NCBI RefSeq assembly: GCF_001005295.1
Contig: NZ_LBMK01000002.1
Location: forward strand, 740,527-804,526
DNA: 64,000 bases
Origin: Streptomyces yangpuensis
Lineage (GTDB): Bacteria; Actinomycetota; Actinomycetes; Streptomycetales; Streptomycetaceae
Direction: 5' to 3'
The notes under the pieces were generated by a model. That model saw only the letters and a list, made by a program, of their open reading frames with translations, was not told where the DNA came from and made no database searches. The position numbers and the translations under genes were made by a program. This document shows positions 33,590-42,510 of the stretch, in pieces (the stretch's first letter is position 1; every line of letters starts with the position of its first letter).

Positions 33590-35701
33590 GTGAGCGACAC
33601 CACCGATCTGATGGGCGCTGCCGACACCTCTGTCGACACCAGTGCTCCCGCCGCGGGCGCCGCGCCCAAGCGTCGTCGCACCGGCACCGGCCTTGACGGC
33701 ATGGTCCTGGCCGAGCTGCAGCAGGTCGCGTCGGGCCTCGGTATCAGGGGCACCGCGCGGATGCGCAAGAGCCAGCTGATCGAGGTCATCAAGGAGGCGC
33801 AGGCGGGCAGCGGTGCCCCCAAGGCCGCCGCCTCCGCCGCGGACACCGCCGAGGCCAAGCCGAAGCGCCGCGCCACCAGCAAGGCCCGTACGGCCGCCGC
33901 CGACGCAGCACCGGCGGAGGCCCCCGCGGCCCCCGCCGAGAAGCCCGCCGCCGCGCAGGCGCAGATCGAGATCCCGGGCCAGCCCGCAGGGGGCCCCTCC
34001 CGTTCGAGCGCAGCCGAGAGCGGGGGAGACGACGCGCCCGCCGGCGAGCGTCGCCGCCGCCGCGCCACGGCCCCCTCCGGCAGCCCGGAGGGCTCGGCCC
34101 CCGTCTCCGTACAGGTCGAGCAGAAGGCCGACACGGCCACCGTCACCGCGCCCGCCGAGACCAAGGCGGAGGCCGCCACCGCGGTCTCCGCGGGCCAGGC
34201 CCAGGGCCAGGACGGCGAGGGCCGCGGCCGCCGCGACCGTCGTGAGCGCGGCGACCGCCAGCGCGACCGCCGTGAGCGCGGTGCCAAGGCCGACGACCAG
34301 GGCCAGGGCGGCCAGGGTCAGGGCCAGGCGGCGCAGGGCGGCCAGGGTGGCGGCCGGCAGGACCGCGCCGACCGTCAGGACCGCCAGCAGCAGGGCGGCC
34401 GCGGTCAGGGCCAGGGCCAGCAGGGCCGCCAGGACGGCGGCCCGCAGGACGACTTCGACGACGAGGGCGGCCGCCGTGGCCGTCGCGGCCGCTACCGCGA
34501 CCGCCGTGGCCGTCGCGGCCGCGACGAGTTCGCGCCGAACGAGCCGCAGGTCGCCGACGACGACGTGCTGATCCCCGTCGCGGGCATCCTCGACATCCTC
34601 GACAACTACGCGTTCATCCGGACCTCGGGCTACCTGCCCGGCCCCAACGACGTGTACGTCTCCCTCGCCCAGGTCCGCAAGGCGGGTCTGCGCAAGGGCG
34701 ACCACACCACGGGTGCCGTGCGCCAGCCCAAGGACGGCGAGCGCCGCGAGAAGTTCAACGCCCTGGTGCGCCTCGACTCGGTGAACGGCATGGCGCCCGA
34801 ATCCGGCCGCGGCCGACCGGAGTTCCAGAAGCTGACGCCCCTGTACCCGCAGGACCGGCTGCGCCTGGAGACCGACCCGGGCGTGCTGACCACCCGCATC
34901 ATCGACCTCGTGTCGCCGATCGGCAAGGGCCAGCGCGGTCTGATCGTGGCCCCGCCGAAGACCGGCAAGACCATGATCATGCAGGCGATCGCCAACGCGA
35001 TCACCACCAACAACCCCGAGTGCCACCTGATGGTCGTCCTGGTCGACGAGCGTCCGGAAGAGGTCACCGACATGCAGCGGTCGGTCAAGGGCGAGGTCAT
35101 CTCCTCGACCTTCGACCGCCCGGCCGAGGACCACACCACCGTCGCCGAGCTGGCCATCGAGCGCGCCAAGCGTCTCGTCGAGCTGGGTCACGACGTGGTC
35201 GTCCTGCTGGACTCCATCACCCGTCTGGGCCGCGCGTACAACCTCGCGGCGCCCGCCTCCGGCCGCATCCTGTCCGGTGGTGTCGACTCGACCGCGCTGT
35301 ACCCGCCGAAGCGCTTCTTCGGTGCCGCGCGCAACATCGAGGACGGCGGCTCGCTGACCATCCTGGCCACCGCGCTGGTCGACACCGGCTCGCGCATGGA
35401 CGAGGTGATCTTCGAGGAGTTCAAGGGCACCGGCAACATGGAGCTCAAGCTCGACCGGAAGCTCGCCGACAAGCGCATCTTCCCGGCCGTCGACGTCGAC
35501 CCGTCGGGCACCCGCAAGGAGGAGATCCTCCTCAACGCGGAGGAGCTCGCCATCGTCTGGAAGCTGCGCCGGGTGCTGCACGCGCTCGACTCGCAGCAGG
35601 CGATCGAGCTGCTCCTCGACAAGATGAAGCAGACGAAGTCGAACGCCGAGTTCCTGATGCAGATCGCGAAGACGACCCCGTCGGGCAAGAACGACGACTG
35701 A
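33590..35701 (+). CDS. rho: Transcription termination factor Rho
   Basis: A 703-residue Rho, much longer than the 419-residue E. coli protein. The first 60 residues carry the Rho N-terminal helical domain ([20 protein letters not shown]). About residues 70-310 are an actinobacterial insert, first Ala/Pro/Lys-rich, then Arg/Asp/Gln/Gly-rich (repeated GQGQ, RDRR, RGRR), likely disordered and RNA-binding. The cold-shock RNA domain ([21 protein letters not shown]), the ATPase P-loop APPKTGKT (Lys460) and Walker [17 protein letters not shown] follow; the end is [18 protein letters not shown] start with GGGAAGGA upstream. The hexameric helicase releases untranslated RNA from RNA polymerase. Confidence 0.97.
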   Translation: MSDTTDLMGAADTSVDTSAPAAGAAPKRRRTGTGLDGMVLAELQQVASGLGIRGTARMRKSQLIEVIKEAQAGSGAPKAAASAADTAEAKPKRRATSKARTAAADAAPAEAPAAPAEKPAAAQAQIEIPGQPAGGPSRSSAAESGGDDAPAGERRRRRATAPSGSPEGSAPVSVQVEQKADTATVTAPAETKAEAATAVSAGQAQGQDGEGRGRRDRRERGDRQRDRRERGAKADDQGQGGQGQGQAAQGGQGGGRQDRADRQDRQQQGGRGQGQGQQGRQDGGPQDDFDDEGGRRGRRGRYRDRRGRRGRDEFAPNEPQVADDDVLIPVAGILDILDNYAFIRTSGYLPGPNDVYVSLAQVRKAGLRKGDHTTGAVRQPKDGERREKFNALVRLDSVNGMAPESGRGRPEFQKLTPLYPQDRLRLETDPGVLTTRIIDLVSPIGKGQRGLIVAPPKTGKTMIMQAIANAITTNNPECHLMVVLVDERPEEVTDMQRSVKGEVISSTFDRPAEDHTTVAELAIERAKRLVELGHDVVVLLDSITRLGRAYNLAAPASGRILSGGVDSTALYPPKRFFGAARNIEDGGSLTILATALVDTGSRMDEVIFEEFKGTGNMELKLDRKLADKRIFPAVDVDPSGTRKEEILLNAEELAIVWKLRRVLHALDSQQAIELLLDKMKQTKSNAEFLMQIAKTTPSGKNDD

Positions 35702-35742
35702 GGTCCCTCGTCCGGCGCCCCGCGCCGGTGGTGAGGCATCGC

Positions 35743-35784
35743 CACGGCAGCCCCCGTCCGCACTGCGCGGCGGGGGCTGCCGTG
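35743..35784 (+). terminator. Terminator after rho
   Basis: A perfect 14-bp stem, CACGGCAGCCCCCG (35743-35756) and CGGGGGCTGCCGTG (35771-35784), with a 14-nt loop, 42 nt past the rho stop. Confidence 0.8.
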
Positions 35785-36109
35785 CGTTCGGCGGCCGGCG
35801 GGAACCGCCCCGGAGTGTCCTGGAGTGCTTCCTGCGGGCCCCTGGAGGGCCCTTGGAGAGCCGTCCGGGCCCCGTGCGAGCTTCGCCACATCGCACCCGC
35901 CGCGTGGCGCCCGGGCGCGTACCCCGAAACCGCAGGTGAAGAACGGGCTACGCAGAGTTTTGTACCGGTTCGTACGCAAGTGCTGCCCGATCGGGGGTTG
36001 CGTCCGGCGTGGAACTCTTCAAGGCATTCGCCCGTCTGTGTCAGAGGACCCGCGGGGCGGACGGCGGGCCGGTACGGACCCGGGGACCGGACTCAGGAGT
36101 GAAGAGCGC
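35785..36109. other. Gap between rho terminator and LCP gene
   Basis: This should hold the promoter of the LCP gene. The only AT-richer part is around 35950-35985 (CAGAGTTTTGTACC, then CGTACGCAAG), but I cannot define -35/-10 boxes with confidence. CAGGAGTGAAGAG precedes the ATG as ribosome site. No gene or repeat is seen. Confidence 0.4.
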
Positions 36110-37207
36110 ATGACCGAGGACAGCAAGGGCCGGGGCCGGCGGGCCGCGGGCCGCCGGCGCAAACCGGCGACGCGCCGCAGGGCCCTCGTCGTCGCCGCGT
36201 GGAGCGCCGCCGGGGTGGTCCTGCTGGGAGGGGCGGGCGCCGGCTACTTCTACTTCAAGCTCAACGGCAACCTGAAAACGGTCGACATCGACCAGGCGCT
36301 GGGTACCGACCGCCCCGCCGACGCCGACAACGGATCGATGGACATACTCGTCCTCGGCTCCGACTCCCGCGGCGGAGCCAACGGCGCGTACGGCCAGGAC
36401 GACGGCGGCTCCGCCCGCTCCGACACCGCGATGATCGTCCACCTGTACGAGGGCCACGAGAAGGCCAGTGTCGTGTCCATACCCCGCGACACCATGACCT
36501 CCCGGCCCGAGTGCCCCACGGGCAGGGGGAAGACCGACCCCGGCGGCAAGCGCCGGCAGTTCAACGAGGCCTACACCGTCGGCGGCGCCGCCTGCGCGGT
36601 CAAGACCGTCGAGAAGATGTCGGGGATCCGCATGGACCACTACATCGAGGTCGACTTCACCGGCTTCAAGAAGATCATCGACACCCTCGGCGGCGTCGAG
36701 GTCACCACCACCAAGCCGATCAAGGACGCCTACAGCCACCTCGATCTCCCGGCCGGCCCGAACAAGCTGAACGGCGAGCAGGCCCTGGGCCTGGTCCGCA
36801 CCCGCCACGGCGTCGGGGACGGCGGCGACCTCGGCCGGATACAGCTGCAGCAGGCCTTCATCAAGGCGCTGATCAAGCAGGTCAAGGGCGTCGGGGTGTT
36901 CGACAACCCCAAGAAGCTGTTCGACCTCGCCGACGCCGGGACCAAGGCCCTCACCACCGACAAGGCGCTCGGCGACGTGAAGTCCCTCGCCGGATTCGCC
37001 CAGAGCCTCCAGGGCATCGACGCCGGTGACATGCAGATGATCACCCTGCCCGTGACCACGGACGCGCTCGACGCGAACCGCGTCACACCCCTGCAGAAGG
37101 AGTCGCAGATGGTCTGGGACGCCCTGCTGGCCGACCGGCCGATCCCCGCCGAGGCCACCGTGAACTCCACCGGCGACAAGAGCGCCGCGGGGACCGTCGT
37201 CCAGTAG
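36110..37207 (+). CDS. LCP (LytR-CpsA-Psr) family cell-wall glycopolymer ligase
   Basis: A 365-residue type II membrane protein: basic cytoplasmic N-terminus, one membrane helix (about residues 25-48), then the extracellular LCP domain. Family signatures are DILVLGSDSRGG, RSDTAMIVHL, VSIPRDTM, FNEAYTVGG and the later GLVRTRHG with its catalytic Arg. LCP enzymes move undecaprenyl-linked glycopolymers such as teichoic or teichuronic acids onto peptidoglycan. A TagO/WecA-type gene that would start such polymers lies about 5 kb downstream. All conserved charged residues are present. Confidence 0.93.
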   Translation: MTEDSKGRGRRAAGRRRKPATRRRALVVAAWSAAGVVLLGGAGAGYFYFKLNGNLKTVDIDQALGTDRPADADNGSMDILVLGSDSRGGANGAYGQDDGGSARSDTAMIVHLYEGHEKASVVSIPRDTMTSRPECPTGRGKTDPGGKRRQFNEAYTVGGAACAVKTVEKMSGIRMDHYIEVDFTGFKKIIDTLGGVEVTTTKPIKDAYSHLDLPAGPNKLNGEQALGLVRTRHGVGDGGDLGRIQLQQAFIKALIKQVKGVGVFDNPKKLFDLADAGTKALTTDKALGDVKSLAGFAQSLQGIDAGDMQMITLPVTTDALDANRVTPLQKESQMVWDALLADRPIPAEATVNSTGDKSAAGTVVQ

Positions 37208-37217
37208 GCGCACCCGG

Positions 37218-37272
37218 CGGAACGGACCCGGAACCGACCCGGAACCGACCCGGAACGGACCCGGAGCGGACC
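37218..37272 (+). repeat. Five 11-bp tandem repeats CGGAACSGACC
   Basis: Units at 37218, 37229, 37240, 37251 and 37262, each exactly 11 bp with one or two changes, then a degenerate sixth (CAGGAATAGACC). The array begins 10 bp after the LCP stop and ends about 50 bp before the rpmE promoter. An 11-bp period is close to one helical turn, so equivalent bases face nearly the same side. Confidence 0.85.
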
Positions 37273-37321
37273 CAGGAATAGACCGGGACCCCTTCCCGTT
37301 GAAGCAGGCGTCCTCAGAATT

Positions 37322-37349
37322 TTGACAGGCGGCCCGGTCCTGGCAGACT
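37322..37349 (+). promoter_or_regulatory. rpmE promoter
   Basis: A consensus -35 TTGACA (37322-37327), a 16-nt spacer and CAGACT (37344-37349) as -10 give a start about 70 nt before rpmE. A housekeeping sigma (HrdB-type) promoter is the natural reading. Confidence 0.55.
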
Positions 37350-37425
37350 GGTCTGTCGGCCCCGGTTCACGCACGTAGCAATTCGGCTCCTGCGACCCGG
37401 CGCCCTCCCGAATCTAGGAGACACC

Positions 37426-37644
37426 TTGAAGCGCGATGTTCACCCCGAGTACGTCGAGACCGCGGTCAGCTGCACCTGCGGCGCGTCGTTCACGACCCGT
37501 AGCACCCTGACCGAGGGCACCATCCGTGCCGAGGTCTGCTCCGAGTGCCACCCGTTCTACACGGGCAAGCAGAAGATCCTCGACACCGGTGGCCGTGTGG
37601 CCCGCTTCGAGGCGCGCTTCGGCAAGGGCGCGGCCAAGAAGTAG
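37426..37644 (+). CDS. rpmE: 50S ribosomal protein L31 (zinc-binding form)
   Basis: A 72-residue L31 of the C+ type: zinc Cys pairs in SCTCGASF and VCSECHPFY, with the conserved FYTGKQK and basic tail. It sits at the central protuberance and can be swapped for a zinc-free paralogue under zinc limitation, which here would be encoded elsewhere. Start is TTG, fixed by TAGGAG 7 nt upstream and the conserved N-terminus MKRDVHPEY. It is followed by a strong terminator before prfA. Confidence 0.97.
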   Translation: MKRDVHPEYVETAVSCTCGASFTTRSTLTEGTIRAEVCSECHPFYTGKQKILDTGGRVARFEARFGKGAAKK

Positions 37645-37652
37645 CGCGACCC

Positions 37653-37707
37653 AGGCGCCGGTCCCCGGTCGCCCCCTGTCCACTCGGGGGCGGCCGGACC
37701 GGCGCCT
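37653..37707 (+). terminator. Terminator between rpmE and prfA
   Basis: AGGCGCCGGTCC (37653-37664) pairs perfectly with GGACCGGCGCCT (37696-37707), followed by TTTGT. An inner pairing of GCCCCC with GGGGGC is also possible. It begins 9 nt after the rpmE stop and should limit read-through into prfA. Confidence 0.8.
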
Positions 37708-37769
37708 TTGTCGTCGTTCAAGCCCGTCACCCGTGCAGTCCCCCGCACTTTCACCACAGGAGTCCCCCG

Positions 37770-38849
37770 ATGTTCGAGGCGGTCGAGGAACTGGTCGGCG
37801 AACACGCCGACCTTGAGAAGCAGCTCGCCGACCCTTCGGTCCACTCCGATCAGGCCAACGCGCGCAAGCTGAACAAGCGCTACGCGGAGCTGACCCCGAT
37901 CATCGCGACCTTCCGTGCCTGGAAGCAGACGGGCGACGACATCGAGACGGCGAAGGAGCTCGCGGCCGACGACCCGGACTTCGCCGCCGAGGTCAAGGAG
38001 CTGACGCAGGCGCGCGAGGAGCTCACCGAGAAGCTCCGCCTGCTGCTCGTCCCGCGCGACCCCAGCGACGACAAGGACGTGCTCCTGGAGGTCAAGGCGG
38101 GCGCGGGCGGCGACGAGTCCGCCCTGTTCGCCGGCGACCTGCTGCGCATGTACCTGCGCTACGCCGAGCGCGTGGGCTGGAAGACCGAGATCATCGACGC
38201 CACCGAGTCCGAGCTCGGCGGCTACAAGGACGTCCAGGTCTCCGTACGCACCAAGGGCGGCAACGGCGCGACCGAGCCCGGCCAGGGCGTGTGGGCCCGC
38301 CTGAAGTACGAGGGCGGCGTGCACCGCGTCCAGCGCGTTCCCGCCACCGAGTCCCAGGGCCGCATCCACACCTCCGCCGCCGGCGTGCTCGTCACCCCGG
38401 AGGCCGAGGAGGTCGAGGTCGAGATCAACGCGAACGACCTCCGCATCGACGTGTACCGCTCCTCCGGCCCCGGCGGCCAGTCCGTCAACACCACCGACTC
38501 GGCCGTGCGTATCACGCACATCCCGACCGGTGTGGTCGCCTCCTGCCAGAACGAGAAGAGCCAGCTCCAGAACAAGGAGCAGGCCATGCGCATCCTGCGC
38601 TCCCGCCTGCTGGCCGCCGCCCAGGAGGCCGCCGAGCAGGAGGCCTCCGACGTGCGCCGCAGCCAGGTCCGCTCCGTCGACCGGTCCGAGAAGATCCGTA
38701 CGTACAACTTCCCGGAAAACCGGATCTCGGACCACCGCACCGGCTTCAAGGCGTACAACTTGGACCAGGTGCTCGACGGTGATCTCGACGCGGTCATCCA
38801 GGCCTGCGTGGACACGGACTCCGCGGCCAAGCTCGCCGCCGCGAACTGA
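37770..38849 (+). CDS. prfA: Peptide chain release factor 1
   Basis: A 359-residue RF1 that reads UAA and UAG. The class motif GGQ is at 235-237 ([12 protein letters not shown]) and the codon-recognition PxT motif is PAT in [10 protein letters not shown]. Domain 1 (helical), 2 and 4 (codon-reading superdomain) and 3 (GGQ) are complete. CACAGGAG lies upstream of the ATG. prmC, encoded 47 bp downstream, methylates the Gln of the GGQ, a conserved pairing. Confidence 0.98.
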   Translation: MFEAVEELVGEHADLEKQLADPSVHSDQANARKLNKRYAELTPIIATFRAWKQTGDDIETAKELAADDPDFAAEVKELTQAREELTEKLRLLLVPRDPSDDKDVLLEVKAGAGGDESALFAGDLLRMYLRYAERVGWKTEIIDATESELGGYKDVQVSVRTKGGNGATEPGQGVWARLKYEGGVHRVQRVPATESQGRIHTSAAGVLVTPEAEEVEVEINANDLRIDVYRSSGPGGQSVNTTDSAVRITHIPTGVVASCQNEKSQLQNKEQAMRILRSRLLAAAQEAAEQEASDVRRSQVRSVDRSEKIRTYNFPENRISDHRTGFKAYNLDQVLDGDLDAVIQACVDTDSAAKLAAAN

Positions 38850-38896
38850 CCGAAACAGCCACCACCCCCCGTACGACAGCAGCCCGGAGGACCAGC

Positions 38897-39742
38897 GTGA
38901 ACTTGCTGCTTGCCGAGGTGGCCCAGGCCACCCAGCGGCTGGCCGCCGCCGGCGTGCCCTCACCGCGCTTCGACGCGGAGGAGCTCGCCGCCTTCGTGCA
39001 CGGCGTCAAACGGGGGGAACTGCACCACGTCAAGGACGCGGACTTCGACGCCCGCTACTGGGAGGCCGTCGCCCGCCGCGAGGCGCGCGAGCCGCTCCAG
39101 CACATCACCGGCCGCGCCTTCTTCCGCTACCTGGAGCTCCAGGTAGGGCCCGGGGTGTTCGTCCCCCGGCCCGAGACCGAGTCGGTCGTGGACTGGGCCA
39201 TACAGGCCGTCCGGGCGATGGACGTCGTCGAGCCGCTGATCGTCGACCTGTGCACCGGATCCGGCGCGATCGCGCTGGCCATGGCGCAGGAGGTGCCGCG
39301 CTCGCGCGTGCACGCGGTCGAGCTGTCCGAGGACGCCCTGCGCTGGACCCGCAAGAACGCCGAGGGCTCCCGGGTCACCGTCCACCAGGGCGATGCCCTG
39401 AGCGCGCTGCCCGAGCTCGACGGCCAGGTCGACCTGGTCATCTCCAACCCGCCGTACATCCCGCTCACCGAGTGGGAGTACGTGGCCCCCGAGGCCCGCG
39501 ACCACGACCCGGAGATGGCGCTCTTCTCCGGCGAGGACGGACTCGACACCATCCGGGGCCTCGAACGCACCGCCCACCGGCTGCTGCGACCCGGCGGCAT
39601 CGTCGTCGTCGAGCACGCCGACACCCAGGGCGGCCAGGTCCCGTGGATCTTCGCCGAGGAACAGGGCTGGGCCGACGCGGCCGACCACCCCGACCTCAAC
39701 AACCGCCCGCGCTTCGCCACGGCCCGCAAGGCGCTGCCGTGA
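38897..39742 (+). CDS. prmC: Release factor glutamine methyltransferase PrmC
   Basis: A 281-residue SAM-dependent enzyme that methylates the GGQ glutamine of release factors. The N-terminal helical bundle is followed by the Rossmann methyltransferase: SAM motif IVDLCTGSGAIALAMA and substrate motif ISNPPYIPL. GTG start with CCGGAGGACC upstream. Full length, same strand as prfA, and the following synthase gene begins 49 bp on. Confidence 0.96.
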   Translation: MNLLLAEVAQATQRLAAAGVPSPRFDAEELAAFVHGVKRGELHHVKDADFDARYWEAVARREAREPLQHITGRAFFRYLELQVGPGVFVPRPETESVVDWAIQAVRAMDVVEPLIVDLCTGSGAIALAMAQEVPRSRVHAVELSEDALRWTRKNAEGSRVTVHQGDALSALPELDGQVDLVISNPPYIPLTEWEYVAPEARDHDPEMALFSGEDGLDTIRGLERTAHRLLRPGGIVVVEHADTQGGQVPWIFAEEQGWADAADHPDLNNRPRFATARKALP

Positions 39743-39791
39743 CCGGCGCGACGAACCCCGCCACCCCCCTGCTGCACGAGGAGGCCCGCTG

Positions 39792-40439
39792 ATGGCCCGG
39801 CGATACGACTGCAACGACGCGACGGACCGTAAGACGGGCCTGCGTGAAGCCGCATCCGCCGTGCGCCGCGGCGAGCTCGTCGTGCTGCCCACCGACACCC
39901 TGTACGGGATCGGCGCGGACGCCTTCAGCCCGGAGGCTGTGCACGACCTGCTCGCCGCCAAGGGCCGCGGCCGCGGCATGCCCACCCCGGTGCTCATCGG
40001 TTCCCCGAACACCCTGCACGGCCTCGTCACGGACTTCTCCGAGCAGGCCTGGGAGCTCGTCGACGCCTTCTGGCCCGGCGCGCTCACGCTGGTCGCCAAG
40101 CACCAGCCGTCCCTGGCGTGGGACCTCGGCGACACCCACGGCACCGTCGCCGTCCGCATGCCGCTGCACCCGGTCGCCATCGAGCTGCTGACGGAGGTCG
40201 GCCCGATGGCGGTGTCCTCGGCCAACCTGTCCGGGCACCCGGCCCCCGAGGACTGCGACGCGGCCCGCGAGATGCTCGGCGACTCGGTGTCCGTCTACCT
40301 GGACGGCGGTCCGACGCCCGGCATCGAGCCGTCGTCGATCGTCGACGTCACGGGGAAGGTTCCCGTGCTGCTGCGCGAGGGGGCGCTCAGCGCCGACCAG
40401 CTGCGGGAGGTCGTACCCGACCTCGAGGTGGCCCCGTGA
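39792..40439 (+). CDS. L-threonylcarbamoyladenylate synthase (TsaC/Sua5/YwlC)
   Basis: A 215-residue YrdC-domain protein making threonylcarbamoyl-AMP from Thr, bicarbonate and ATP, for the t6A37 modification of ANN-decoding tRNAs. Motifs: RRGELVVLPTDTLYGIGADA at the start, KGRGRGMPTPVLIG (the usual KxR binding loop), WPGALTLV, VAVRMPLHP, and SSANLSGHPAP. It has no long C-terminal Sua5 domain, so it is TsaC/YrdC-like. GAGGAGGCCCGCTG precedes the ATG. Its TGA overlaps the next GTG (GTGA). Confidence 0.95.
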   Translation: MARRYDCNDATDRKTGLREAASAVRRGELVVLPTDTLYGIGADAFSPEAVHDLLAAKGRGRGMPTPVLIGSPNTLHGLVTDFSEQAWELVDAFWPGALTLVAKHQPSLAWDLGDTHGTVAVRMPLHPVAIELLTEVGPMAVSSANLSGHPAPEDCDAAREMLGDSVSVYLDGGPTPGIEPSSIVDVTGKVPVLLREGALSADQLREVVPDLEVAP

Positions 40440-41068
40440 GCCCTGAGGGGCGTGGCATAGCAGGGGGAAGCACTTTCCGCATACTCCACGTCAGCACGGG
40501 CAACGTGTGCCGCTCGCCCATCACCGAGCGGCTGACGCGGCACGCCCTCTCGCACCGCCTCGGCGGCCCCGTCGGCGGCGACCTCATCGTGGAGAGCGCC
40601 GGTACGTGGGGCCACGAGGGCGCCCCGATGGAGGCGAACGCGGCGGCCGTGCTGGAGGACTTCGGGGCCGACGCGACCGGGTTCACCGGCCGCGAGCTGC
40701 TGGACGAGCACGTCATACGCGCCGACCTGGTGCTGACCGCCACGCGCGACCACCGTGCGCAGGTCATCTCGATGGGGCATTCGGCGGGGCTGCGCACCTT
40801 CACGCTCAAGGAGTTCACCCGGCTGGTCCGGGCCATAGATCCGGCCACGCTGCCGCCGCTGGACGACGGCATGGCGGAGCGGGCGCGGGCGCTCGTACGG
40901 GCCGCCGCGGCGCTGCGCGGATGGCTGCTGGCGCCGTCGCCCGACGCGGACGAGGTGTACGACCCGTACGGCGCGCCGATCACCTTCTTCCGCTCCATCG
41001 GCGACGAGATCAACCAGGCGCTGGACCCTGTGGTGACGGCCCTGACGGGTGTGGCGGCCCGCCGCTGA
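40436..41068 (+). CDS. Low-molecular-weight phosphatase-fold protein lacking catalytic Cys
   Basis: A 210-residue protein with the fold of LMW protein-tyrosine phosphatase/arsenate reductase. The P-loop reads V-S-T-G-N-V-C-R-S-P: the C-x5-R loop has Ser20 where the nucleophilic Cys should be, with Arg26 kept. The late Asp-Pro pair (EVYDPYGAP), which carries the general acid in active enzymes, is present. Without the Cys it should not be a phosphatase; it may bind phospho-ligands. From memory the Ser is also found in orthologues at this locus in other Streptomyces, which argues for a conserved pseudo-enzyme. Translationally coupled to the t6A synthase gene by GTGA. Confidence 0.88.
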   Translation: MSPEGRGIAGGSTFRILHVSTGNVCRSPITERLTRHALSHRLGGPVGGDLIVESAGTWGHEGAPMEANAAAVLEDFGADATGFTGRELLDEHVIRADLVLTATRDHRAQVISMGHSAGLRTFTLKEFTRLVRAIDPATLPPLDDGMAERARALVRAAAALRGWLLAPSPDADEVYDPYGAPITFFRSIGDEINQALDPVVTALTGVAARR

Positions 41069-41164
41069 CCTCGGCGGCCGGAGGCCGGCGGGGGGCGTCG
41101 GCAGGGCGTCGTGGGGGGTGCGGGCCTACAGTGGCTGGTAACCCGGTACCCCTGGAGTCGCGCC

Positions 41165-42394
41165 ATGAGCGTCATCACCCAGCCCACGGACCTGCTGCGC
41201 CGACAGGACCCGCAGATGGCCGACGTGCTCGACGGGGAGGCCCGCAGGCAGGCCGGCACGCTGCAGCTGAGCGCGGCGGAGAACTTCACCTCGACGGCCG
41301 TACTGGCGACGCTGGGGTCCCCGCTCGCCAACAAGTACGCCGAGGGCTACCCCGGCGCCCGCTACCACGGCGGGTGCGAGTACGCGGACCTGGCCGAAAA
41401 GGCGGCGATCGAGCGGGCCAAGGCACTGTTCGGGGCCGAGCACGCGAACGTGCAGCCGCATTCCGGTTCCTCGGCCGTCCTGGCCGCCTACGCGGCGCTG
41501 CTGCGGCCGGGGGACACCGTGCTGGCCATGGGACTCCCGTACGGGGGACACCTCACCCACGGCTCGCCCGCCAACTTCTCCGGGCAGTGGTTCACCTTCG
41601 TCGGCTACGGGCTCGACGCCGGGACCGGCCTCATCGACTACCGGCAGGTGCAGGACCTCGCCCGGGCGCACCGGCCGAAGGCCATCGTGTGCGGGTCGAT
41701 CTCCTACCCCCGCCACCCCGAGTACTCCGCGTTCCGGGAGATCGCCGACGAGGTCGGGGCGTACCTGATCGCCGACGCCGCCCATCCCATCGGGCTGGTG
41801 GCGGGCGGGGCCGCGCCGAGTCCGGTGCCGTACGCCGACGTCGTGTGCGCGACCACCCACAAGGTGCTGCGCGGGCCGCGCGGCGGGATGATCCTGTGCG
41901 GCGCCGAGTTCGCCGAGCGCATCGACCGGGCGGTGTTCCCCTTCACCCAGGGCGGGGCCCAGATGCACACCATCGCCGCCAAGGCCGTCGCCTTCGGCGA
42001 GGCGGCCAGGCCGGCCTTCGCCACCTACGCCCACCGTGTGGTCGCCAATGCCCGGGTGCTCGCGGGCGCGCTGGAGGAGCGCGGGTTCACGGTCACCACC
42101 GGCGGCACCGACACGCACATGATCACCGCGGACCCGGCGCCGCTGGGCGTGGACGGCCCGACCGCGCGCGGCCGGCTGGCCGCCGCCGGGATGGTGCTGG
42201 ACACCTGCGTCCTGCCGTACGGGGACCAGCGGGGCGTCCGCCTGGGAACGGCCGCCGTGACCACCCAGGGCATGGGGGAGGAGCAGATGCGGCGGATCGC
42301 GGAGCTGTTCGCGGCCGCGCTGCGCGGGGAAGCCGCGAAGACACGTACGGAGGTCGGCGAGCTCACGGAGGGATTTCCCCCTTACGGGGAGTAA
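41165..42394 (+). CDS. glyA: Serine hydroxymethyltransferase
   Basis: A 409-residue PLP enzyme interconverting serine and glycine with tetrahydrofolate, a main source of one-carbon units. Conserved blocks: LSAAENFTSTAVL, NKYAEGYPGARYHGGCEY, IADAAHPIGLVAGG (PLP Asp) and TTHKVLRGPRGG with PLP Lys233. In YHGGCEY a His replaces the more usual Tyr of YYGG. No folate-site loss is apparent. TACAGT about 35 nt upstream is a possible -10. Streptomyces often carry a second glyA elsewhere; which is the main copy cannot be told here. Confidence 0.95.
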   Translation: MSVITQPTDLLRRQDPQMADVLDGEARRQAGTLQLSAAENFTSTAVLATLGSPLANKYAEGYPGARYHGGCEYADLAEKAAIERAKALFGAEHANVQPHSGSSAVLAAYAALLRPGDTVLAMGLPYGGHLTHGSPANFSGQWFTFVGYGLDAGTGLIDYRQVQDLARAHRPKAIVCGSISYPRHPEYSAFREIADEVGAYLIADAAHPIGLVAGGAAPSPVPYADVVCATTHKVLRGPRGGMILCGAEFAERIDRAVFPFTQGGAQMHTIAAKAVAFGEAARPAFATYAHRVVANARVLAGALEERGFTVTTGGTDTHMITADPAPLGVDGPTARGRLAAAGMVLDTCVLPYGDQRGVRLGTAAVTTQGMGEEQMRRIAELFAAALRGEAAKTRTEVGELTEGFPPYGE

Positions 42395-42510
42395 ATGGGG
42401 CAAGAGGGGTGTAGTGGAACCGGTATACCGCCCCCTCGCGTCCTCGGGAGAGGGGACATCGCAGCTAATGTGTGGGGCTGAGATGGCCGGCGATACATCT
42501 GGGGCAGCCA

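Noticed and set aside
37770..38849. Programmed frameshift in the release factor gene
   Set aside because: That occurs in prfB (RF2). This is RF1, with a PAT motif and one continuous frame.
41069..41164. Glycine riboswitch before glyA
   Set aside because: Under 100 bp of gap and no aptamer-like pairing; only a possible -10 is visible.
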